Below are positions 25,471 through 31,106 of a stretch of 31,106 nt of DNA, piece by piece. Positions within the stretch are counted from its first letter, which is position 1, and each line of letters begins with the position of its first letter. The notes under the pieces were generated by a model. It was given only the letters and a program-made list of their open reading frames with translations, was not told the DNA's origin and made no database searches. The position numbers and the translations under genes are program-made. The DNA comes from CAZNGF01 sp964572855 (GTDB lineage: Bacteria > Bipolaricaulota > Bipolaricaulia > RBG-16-55-9 > JAJCYT01). The DNA lies in NCBI GenBank assembly GCA_964572855.1, contig CAZNGF010000034.1:1-31106 (forward strand), written 5' to 3'.

Positions 25471-28178
25471 TGCAGGCAACGACAGCCCACGCTGAAACCA
25501 CCGTCCCGGTGCAGCGTCCCTGGGCACGGGAGGCCGAGGCGGTGGCGCGCGCGCTCGACGTCGACCCGAGCCGCGGGCTGAGCGCGGCCGAGCTCAAGCG
25601 CCGCCGGCGCCGGCACGGCCCCAACCGGCTGCGCCAAATCAAGGCCCCCAGTCCCTGGGCCGTGCTCTGGAACCAGTTCAAAAACCTCATCGTGGGCCTG
25701 CTGGCTGCGGCGGCCGTGCTGGCCTTCGCCTTCGGCGAGCGGGTCGAGGGCGCCGCCGTCCTGGTCGTGATCGGGCTCAACGCCGCACTCGGCTTTTTGA
25801 TGGAGTGGCGCGCCGTCCAGAGCGTGTCCGCCCTGCGCAAGCTGGGCGGCGTGAGCGCGACCGCGAAGCGCGACGGCGAGCTGAAGCGCGTGCCGGCCGA
25901 GTCGCTCGTGCCCGGCGACGTCGTGGCCCTCGAGGGCGGCGACCTGGTTACGGCCGACCTGCGCCTGCTGGAGGCGTCCAAGCTGCAGGCGGACGAGTCC
26001 GCGCTTACCGGCGAGTCCGCGCCCGTGGGCAAGTCGGTCGACGCGCTCCCGGAGGAGGCACTGCTGGCCGAGCGGAAGAACCTGCTGTTCAAGGGGACGG
26101 CCGTCACGCGCGGGAGCGGCCTGGGCGTGGTCGTTGCAACCGGCATGGACACCGAGCTCGGGCGCATCTCGGCGCTGGTCGAAGCGGCCGAGGAGGAGGC
26201 CACGCCGTTGGAGAGGCGGCTGGACCGGCTCGGGCACCGGCTCGTCTGGGTCACGCTGGCCGTGGCGGCGCTGGTCGCGTTGAGCGGGGTTTACGCGGGC
26301 AAAGACCTGTTCCTCGTGATCGAGACCGCGATCGCGCTGGCGGTGGCGGCCGTGCCCGAAGGGCTGCCCATCGTGGCCACCATCGCGCTGGCGCGCGGCA
26401 TGTGGCGCATGGCCCTGCGCAACGCGCTGGTCAAACGGCTCTCGGCGGTGGAAACCCTGGGCTCGACCAGCGTGATCCTGACGGACAAGACCGGCACGCT
26501 CACCGAGAACCGCATGACCGTCACGCGGCTCGTCCTGCCCGGGGGCGAGGTCGCGATCGAGGGGGAGGCCTTCCGCGTCGACGACGAACCGGTCGATCCG
26601 GCCGCCGACCCGGCCCTGCGCGAGGCGCTCACGGCCGGCGCGCTCTGCGGCAACGCGTCCTTCAAGGGCGCGGAGGGGGGCGAGGAGGCGATCGGCGAGC
26701 CCATGGAGGTGGCGCTGCTGGCCGCGGCCGATCGGGCCGGCCTGCGGCGCGCGGCGCTGCTGGAGCGCATGCCGGAACGGCGCGAGGAGGCTTTCGACCC
26801 CGAGCTCAAGATGATGGCCACGCTGCACGCGCGCGATGGGCGCATCTGGGTGGCGGTCAAGGGCGCGCCCGAGTCCGTCCTGGATGCGTGCGCGTCCGTT
26901 GCGGCGCCCGACGGGGAGGCCCCGCTGGACGGAGACGAGCGCGCGTCCTGGCTCGAGCGCAACCGGGCGCTGGCCGAAAGCGGCCTGCGCGTGCTGGCGT
27001 TGGCGGCCAAGTGGGCCGACGACGCCGACGAACCGCCCTATCAGGGCCTCACCCTGCTCGGGCTCGTTGGCCTGGTTGATCCGCCCCGACCCCAGGTGCG
27101 CGCGGCGCTGGCCGACTGCCGCCGCGCCGGCATCCGCGCGGTCATGCTCACCGGCGACCAGCCTACCACGGCCGGGCACGTGGCGCGCGCCGTGGGGCTG
27201 GCCGACGAGGGCGATCCTGTGGTCCACAGCCGGGCGCTCAAGCCACCGGACGCCATGGACGCCGACGAGCGCGCCCACGCGCTGTCGACGGCGGTTTTCG
27301 CGCGCGTGAGCCCCGAGCAGAAGCTCGACCTGATCGGCCTGCACCAGTCCGAGGGCGCGATCGTGGCCATGATCGGCGACGGGGTCAACGACGCGCCCGC
27401 GCTCAAGAAGGCCGACATCGGCGTGGCCATGGGCCGGCGCGGGACGCAGGTGGCCCAGGAGGCCGCCGACATGGTGCTGCGGGACGACGCGTTTGAAACC
27501 GTCCTGGTGGCGGTCGAGCAGGGGCGCGTCATCTTCGACAACCTGCGCAAGTTCGTGGTCTACCTGCTTTCGTGCAACATGAGCGAGATCCTGGCGGTGG
27601 GGCTGGCCGCGGCCGTGCAGGCGCCGCTGCCGCTGCTTCCGCTGCAGATCCTGTTCCTCAACCTCGTGACCGACGTGTTCCCGGCCCTGGCGCTGGGCGT
27701 GGGCGAGGGCAGCCCGGGCGTGATGCGGCGCGCGCCGCGCGACCCGAAGGAGCCCATTCTGACCCGCGGCCACTGGGGCGCGATCCTGGGCTACGGTGGG
27801 CTGATCACGGCCGCCACGCTGGCGGCGCTGGCGCTGGCGTTCCTCTGGCTCGACTTCGAGGTCGAGCGCGCCGTGACGGTGTCGTTCCTCACGCTGGCGC
27901 TGGCCCAGCTCTGGCAGGTGTTCAACGTGCGCGAGACCGGAACCCGCGTCTGGAGTAACGAGGTCGTGCGCAACCCCTGGGTCTGGGGGGCGCTGGCGCT
28001 CTGCGTCGCGCTCCTGCTGCTGGCGGTCTACGTGCCGGGGCTCAACGACGTGCTCCAATTGCACGACCCCGGTGCGCGCGGCTGGGGGCTCGTGCTGGCG
28101 CTGAGCGTTGCCCCGCTGATTCTGGGCCAAGTCGCCAAGGTCGTGCGCGCACGGCGCACATCCAACCACAAGGAGTGA
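25467..28178 (+). CDS. P-type cation ATPase, type II (Ca2+-transporter like)
   Basis: A 903-residue membrane pump. Order: N-terminal cation-ATPase domain (GLSAAELKRRRRRHGPN), M1-M2, actuator loop with LTGESAPVGKS (near residue 181), M4 with VAAVPEGLP (near 296), phosphorylation site DKTGTLT (Asp340), nucleotide domain with KGAPE, and hinge MIGDGVNDAPALKKADIG (near 635). M5-M10 follow. PEGLP in M4 and FLNLVTDVFPALALG in M6 (Asn and Asp present) are as in SERCA/PMR1-type Ca2+ pumps with one Ca site. Mn2+ is also possible. The start ATGATG overlaps the protease stop; the next gene follows after 4 nt. Confidence 0.94.
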   Translation: MMQATTAHAETTVPVQRPWAREAEAVARALDVDPSRGLSAAELKRRRRRHGPNRLRQIKAPSPWAVLWNQFKNLIVGLLAAAAVLAFAFGERVEGAAVLVVIGLNAALGFLMEWRAVQSVSALRKLGGVSATAKRDGELKRVPAESLVPGDVVALEGGDLVTADLRLLEASKLQADESALTGESAPVGKSVDALPEEALLAERKNLLFKGTAVTRGSGLGVVVATGMDTELGRISALVEAAEEEATPLERRLDRLGHRLVWVTLAVAALVALSGVYAGKDLFLVIETAIALAVAAVPEGLPIVATIALARGMWRMALRNALVKRLSAVETLGSTSVILTDKTGTLTENRMTVTRLVLPGGEVAIEGEAFRVDDEPVDPAADPALREALTAGALCGNASFKGAEGGEEAIGEPMEVALLAAADRAGLRRAALLERMPERREEAFDPELKMMATLHARDGRIWVAVKGAPESVLDACASVAAPDGEAPLDGDERASWLERNRALAESGLRVLALAAKWADDADEPPYQGLTLLGLVGLVDPPRPQVRAALADCRRAGIRAVMLTGDQPTTAGHVARAVGLADEGDPVVHSRALKPPDAMDADERAHALSTAVFARVSPEQKLDLIGLHQSEGAIVAMIGDGVNDAPALKKADIGVAMGRRGTQVAQEAADMVLRDDAFETVLVAVEQGRVIFDNLRKFVVYLLSCNMSEILAVGLAAAVQAPLPLLPLQILFLNLVTDVFPALALGVGEGSPGVMRRAPRDPKEPILTRGHWGAILGYGGLITAATLAALALAFLWLDFEVERAVTVSFLTLALAQLWQVFNVRETGTRVWSNEVVRNPWVWGALALCVALLLLAVYVPGLNDVLQLHDPGARGWGLVLALSVAPLILGQVAKVVRARRTSNHKE

Positions 28179-28182
28179 TTCG

Positions 28183-29370
28183 ATGACGCTGACGCACAAG
28201 CACATGGACCGACTGGACCGCGAAGACCTCAAGGCGTTGCTGGAGGACGAAGGGCCGCAGCGCGTCTCGCTCTACCTGCCGACCCACCGCAAGGGCGCCG
28301 AGATCCAACAGGACCCGATCCGCCTCAAGAACCTCCTGCGGGAGGCTGAGGAAGCCCTGGAGGCCGAGGGTGCGGGGCCCGAGGCGATCAAACGGGTGCT
28401 GGCCCCCGTGCGGCCGCTGCTCAAAGACGAATCCTTCTGGCAGGAGCAGAGCGATGGGCTTGCGCTGTTCCTGACGCCGGAGCGCCAACGCAGGTTTCGG
28501 TTCCCGCTCGACTTCGCGGAGCTGGCGCAGGTGGGGCGGCGTTTCCACGTCAAACCGCTCTTGCCGCTGCTCGAGGGGGACGGCCGGTTCTACGTGCTGG
28601 CGCTCGACCAGGGCGGCGTGCAGTTGTTGCAGGGCACCAAGTACAGCGTGAGCCGGGTCGAACTGCAGGACGTGCCGCGGAGCCTGGCCGAGGCGCTGCA
28701 GTACGATCTGGTCGAGAAGTCGGTGCAGTTCCACACGCAAACGGCCCCCGCGCAGCGCGGCGGCCAGCGGGCCGCCGTGTTTCACGGCCAAGGCGGCGGC
28801 AACGAGGCCGACGACAAGGCCAAGATCCTGGAGTTCTTCCGCCACCTGGACAACGGCGTCTGCGACTTGCTGGAGGCCGAGCGCGCGCCGCTGGTGCTGC
28901 TCGGGCTCGACCACCTGCAGGCGCTCTACCGCGAGGCCAACGAGTACGGTTTCCTGATGGACGATGGGGTGGACCGCAGCCCGCACCAGCTCAAGCCCGA
29001 GGCGATCCACGGGTTGGCCTGGGAGGTCGTGCGCCCCTACTTCGAGCGCGAGCGCGCCCAGGCGGCCGACCGCTTCCTGCAGCTCAAGGGAAACGAGCAC
29101 GAGAGCGCGCTGGACGAGCTGGAAGCGCTGATCCCGGCTGCCTTCGACCGCCGCGTCGAGACGCTGTTCGTGCCCGTGAACCGCCAGCGCTGGGGCCGCT
29201 TCGATCCGCAAGCCCGCGAGCTCGCGGTCCACGACGCCCCGCAGCCGGGCGACGAGGACCTGTTCGACTTCGCGGTCGTGCACGCCTGGCTCAACGGGGG
29301 CACGGTCTACGCCGCGGCCCCCGAGGACGTGCCCGGCGGCGGCGAGGTGGCGGCGGTGTTGCGGTACTGA
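28183..29370 (+). CDS. baeRF family protein (bacterial eRF1/Balon-like, family 3 type)
   Basis: A 395-residue member of the bacterial archaeo-eukaryotic release-factor families; relatives include ribosome hibernation factors. RVSLYLPTHRKGAEIQQDPI followed by RLKNLLREAEEALE, RFHVKPLLPLLEGDGRFYVL, and the ending QPGDEDLFDFAVVH with LNGGTVYAAAPEDVPGGG are family landmarks as I recall them. FHGQGGGNEADDK sits in the loop that corresponds to conserved FHGxG segments and resembles a GGQ-like tip, but is not the canonical eRF1 GGQ. AAGGAG precedes the ATG; the gap to the P-ATPase is 4 nt. Role in translation arrest, rescue or hibernation is inferred from the family. Confidence 0.8.
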   Translation: MTLTHKHMDRLDREDLKALLEDEGPQRVSLYLPTHRKGAEIQQDPIRLKNLLREAEEALEAEGAGPEAIKRVLAPVRPLLKDESFWQEQSDGLALFLTPERQRRFRFPLDFAELAQVGRRFHVKPLLPLLEGDGRFYVLALDQGGVQLLQGTKYSVSRVELQDVPRSLAEALQYDLVEKSVQFHTQTAPAQRGGQRAAVFHGQGGGNEADDKAKILEFFRHLDNGVCDLLEAERAPLVLLGLDHLQALYREANEYGFLMDDGVDRSPHQLKPEAIHGLAWEVVRPYFERERAQAADRFLQLKGNEHESALDELEALIPAAFDRRVETLFVPVNRQRWGRFDPQARELAVHDAPQPGDEDLFDFAVVHAWLNGGTVYAAAPEDVPGGGEVAAVLRY

Positions 29371-29394
29371 AGGCGCTTGAGCGGGGCAGCACCT

Positions 29395-30267
29395 TCAGCG
29401 CCCGCCGGCCTCCCGCTTGGCCGCGTCGAGCGTGTTTTGCAGGAGCATGGCGATGGTCATGGGGCCGACGCCGCCCGGCACGGGCGTGACGTGGCCGGCG
29501 GCGTCCTGGACGCCGTCGAAGTCCACGTCGCCCACCAGCTTCTTCTCGCCCACGCGGTTGGTCCCGACGTCGATCACCACCGCGCCCGGCTTGACGTGCT
29601 CGGCCGTGATGAGTCCCGCTTTGCCCACGGCGGCCACCAGGATGTCGGCCTCGCGGCAGGCGGCCTTGAGGTCCTTGGTGCGGGAGTGACAGACCGTCAC
29701 GGTGGCCTGCTTGGCCAGCAGCAGCATGGCCATGGGCTTGCCCACGATCACGCTGCGGCCCACGACCACGGCGTTCTTGCCTTCGATCTCCGTGCCGGTC
29801 GACTCGATGAGCGTGACGCAGCCGCGCGGCGTGCAGGGGATGAAGGGCGGCAGCTCGTCCCAGGTCTTGGCCGTGAGCAGCTTGCCCACGTTGACGGGGT
29901 GGAAGCCGTCCACGTCCTTGCCGGGATCGACCTCCATCAGGACGGCCTTCTCGTCCATGTGCGCCGGCAGCGGGAGCTGGACCAGGATGCCGTGGATCTT
30001 GTCGTTGGCGTTGAGCCCGCGGATCAGCTCGATCAGCTCGGCCTGCGGGGTGTCCGCGGGCAGGTCGATTTTTTCGGAGTAGATCCCGGCTTCGGCGCAC
30101 GCCTTGTTCTTCATGTTGACGTAGACCTTGGAGGCCGGGTCCTCGCCGACGAGCACCGTGGCCAAGCCGGGCGTAACGCCGGTCTTCTCCTTGAGGGCTT
30201 CGGTCTCTTTCTTGATGTTTGCGCGGATGTCGAGCGCGATCTGCTTGCCGTCGATGCGATGGGCCAT
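29395..30267 (-). CDS. folD: Bifunctional methylene-THF dehydrogenase/cyclohydrolase FolD
   Basis: A 290-residue cytoplasmic enzyme of one-carbon metabolism, interconverting 5,10-methylene-, methenyl- and 10-formyl-THF. The catalytic Lys is in YVNMKNKACAEAG. VQLPLPAHMDE, CTPRGCVTLI, GRSVIVGKPMAMLL (the NADP site) and PVPGGVGPMTIAMLLQNT are all present. ATG 30267 has GGAGG upstream; an in-frame ATG at 30312 lies before that site and adds 15 non-family residues. It converges on the baeRF gene across 24 nt. A long inverted repeat lies in its leader. Confidence 0.96.
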   Translation of the reverse strand: MAHRIDGKQIALDIRANIKKETEALKEKTGVTPGLATVLVGEDPASKVYVNMKNKACAEAGIYSEKIDLPADTPQAELIELIRGLNANDKIHGILVQLPLPAHMDEKAVLMEVDPGKDVDGFHPVNVGKLLTAKTWDELPPFIPCTPRGCVTLIESTGTEIEGKNAVVVGRSVIVGKPMAMLLLAKQATVTVCHSRTKDLKAACREADILVAAVGKAGLITAEHVKPGAVVIDVGTNRVGEKKLVGDVDFDGVQDAAGHVTPVPGGVGPMTIAMLLQNTLDAAKREAGGR

Positions 30268-30296
30268 TTGGTCTCCCTCCGTGGTGTTCGGGTTTG

Positions 30297-30335
30297 GGCG
30301 TGCCCGGCCCATGACGTCAAACCGCCGGGCACGCC
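30297..30335 (-). repeat. 12-bp inverted repeat with nested palindrome before folD
   Basis: GGCGTGCCCGGC (30297-30308) and GCCGGGCACGCC (30324-30335) are perfect complements. The 15-nt loop contains the 8-bp palindrome TGACGTCA. It lies between a possible -10 (TACACT, 30338-30343, with weak TCGACC -35 at 17 nt) and the folD ribosome site. It may be an operator or a leader hairpin. Confidence 0.65.
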
Positions 30336-30403
30336 ACAGTGTAACGGCGCAGCGCGTGCCGGTCGATGATCGCGATCAGCTCGCCGTACGCCCTCACAAG
30401 CCA

Positions 30404-30431
30404 TTGCAAACCTCAACCCTTGGGATAAGAT
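30404..30431 (+). promoter_or_regulatory. Possible far-upstream promoter for doxX
   Basis: -35 TTGCAA (30404-30409), a 16-nt spacer and -10 TAAGAT (30426-30431). AACACC-N7-GGTGTT (30435-30453) spans the predicted start and could be an operator. No coding frame of its own follows before doxX at 30682. Confidence 0.4.
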
Positions 30432-30472
30432 AGAAACACCATGGCAAGGTGTTGCACTTGAGTCGAGCCCTC

Positions 30473-30585
30473 TTGATTCAAATCAGGACGCAGCCGAGCG
30501 GGCGCTTGTTGCTGGGGCCCTCCCCTGAGTCGCCCTTCGTCCCGCGAGCATGACGCAGATCATGGGGGTATCTGATGGAAGTCAT
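30473..30585. promoter_or_regulatory. Three Crp/Fnr-like boxes upstream of doxX
   Basis: Three palindromes resemble TTGAT-N4-ATCAA/GTCAA. They are TTGATtcaaATCAG (30473-30486), ATGACgcagATCAT (30550-30563) and CTGATggaaGTCAT (30572-30585). The last two are 22 bp apart centre to centre, two helical turns. Relative to the TAAGAT -10 at 30609-30614 (start about 30621) they centre near -42 and -64, the class II and class I positions for Crp/Fnr activators. The rest of 30432-30681 holds no gene that I can support. Confidence 0.5.
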
Positions 30586-30608
30586 AACCGAACCCTGAGC
30601 GTTTGCAG

Positions 30609-30614
30609 TAAGAT
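30609..30614 (+). promoter_or_regulatory. -10 element of the proximal doxX promoter
   Basis: TAAGAT with no recognisable -35 at 17 nt (AACCGA). This fits an activator-dependent promoter given the Crp/Fnr-like box centred about 42 bp upstream of the predicted start near 30621. Confidence 0.45.
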
Positions 30615-30637
30615 GCGGCCGTAACCCACACGGGATT

Positions 30638-30660
30638 CGGCAGTGCCGGAAGGACTGCCG
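30638..30660 (+). other. Hairpin in the doxX leader
   Basis: CGGCAGT (30638-30644) pairs with ACTGCCG (30654-30660) around a 9-nt loop, ending 5 nt before the AGGAGG site. It may affect translation or mRNA stability. Confidence 0.55.
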
Positions 30661-30681
30661 CCCATAGGAGGAAGAAGGCTC

Positions 30682-31106
30682 ATGCTTAGAAACAACGGAA
30701 AGATCACCGATTCCCTCTACATCTGCTTCCTGCTGTTCCTGCTGCGCGTCTCGCTGGGCGGGATCATGCTCACGCTGGGCATCCGCCTGCTGCTCGAGGG
30801 CGGCTGGAAGGCTTGGATGCAGATCGGCGGCATCCTGCCCACGGTCGTGCGTGGCCCGTTGGAAGCGGTCTTCATCCAGACCTGGGAAAGTCCGGTCGTG
30901 CTCTACCTGGTCATCATCGGTTCGATCGCCATCGGCCTCAGCATGATCTTCGGGTTGTTCACGCGGCTGGGCGCGCTGGGCGGGGCGGCCATGATGGTGG
31001 GGTTCTACCTGGCCACCCTCCCGCCGCAGTTCGGCTGGATCAACCAATACTTCATCTACTTCGGCGCGTTCTTCAACTTCCTGGTCATCACGCCGGAGTA
31101 CTCGTT
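30682..31106 (+). CDS. DoxX-family membrane protein (3' end outside window)
   Basis: The frame is open from ATG 30682 to the right edge, 141 codons. AGGAGG (30666-30671) precedes it. Hydrophobic segments are SLYICFLLFLLRVSLGGIM (first span, the usual DoxX start), VVLYLVIIGSIAIGLSMIFG (second), LGALGGAAMMVGFYLATLPP (third) and YFIYFGAFFNFLVITPEYS (fourth). FGLFTRLGALGG and the ending INQYFIYFGAFFNFLVI are typical of DoxX. Members are linked to quinone or thiosulfate oxidation in some archaea and to redox stress in bacteria; the role here is unknown. The Crp/Fnr-like boxes upstream suggest control by oxygen, NO or redox state. Confidence 0.88.
   Translation, partial: MLRNNGKITDSLYICFLLFLLRVSLGGIMLTLGIRLLLEGGWKAWMQIGGILPTVVRGPLEAVFIQTWESPVVLYLVIIGSIAIGLSMIFGLFTRLGALGGAAMMVGFYLATLPPQFGWINQYFIYFGAFFNFLVITPEYS

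Noticed and set aside
25302..28232. A 976-codon minus-strand frame over the P-type ATPase
   Set aside because: Antisense shadow with Arg/His/Gln-rich composition and no domain, opposite a complete P-type ATPase.
30442..30456. A sigma54-like TGGCA...TTGCA motif upstream of doxX
   Set aside because: The GG and GC dinucleotides are 11 bp apart instead of the strict 12, and no sigma54 activator gene is in view.

Overview
The window is GC-rich bacterial chromosome. It is built around the translation/transcription cluster tRNA-Tyr, tRNA-Thr, tuf, rpmG, tRNA-Trp, secE, nusG, rplK, rplA, rplJ, rplL, rpoB. All three tRNAs encode CCA. The lineage signals are mixed. EF-Tu has the divergent switch I that I know from Planctomycetes. 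NusG carries a large insertion like that of Thermotoga NusG. rpoB is not followed by rpoC, and a TrmY (an otherwise mainly archaeal tRNA enzyme) is present. This fits an uncultured or deep-branching phylum; I cannot name it from sequence alone.

Region by region. (1) 1-2444 (minus): a large secreted GEVED/DUF11-repeat protein running off the left edge. Its 5' leader holds two sigma70-like promoters, a cyclic-di-GMP-I (GEMM) type riboswitch and a hairpin/U-tract terminator, so this surface protein is probably under second-messenger control. (2) 2900-11806 (plus): the tRNA/tuf/secE/nusG/ribosomal/rpoB cluster, with a strong hairpin between rplL and rpoB. (3) 11819-12247: a Nudix hydrolase takes the place where rpoC is usually found. 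(4) 19307-12281 (minus): trmY, then a tightly coupled operon of a 1114-residue SARP/AfsR-like STAND regulator, a Tat-type sugar-binding protein and two ABC permeases, with no ATPase gene. (5) 19389-20498: a SAM methyltransferase facing infA. (6) 20664-22956: a small membrane protein, the catalytic chain of methylmalonyl-CoA mutase, and methylmalonyl-CoA epimerase. (7) 23053-29370: an operon of a Lon-like AAA+ protease, a type II P-type (Ca2+-like) ATPase and a baeRF-family (eRF1-like, ribosome-associated) protein. (8) 29395-31106: folD (minus) and, divergently, a DoxX-family membrane protein cut by the right edge. Between them lies a regulatory region with three Crp/Fnr-like palindromes and several hairpins.

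The most notable system is the riboswitch-controlled surface protein at the left end. Next are the regulator-transporter operon, the protease/P-ATPase/baeRF operon, and the Crp/Fnr-box array before doxX. Promoters and hairpins were found by eye. Start codons were chosen from Shine-Dalgarno sites, overlaps and family N-termini.
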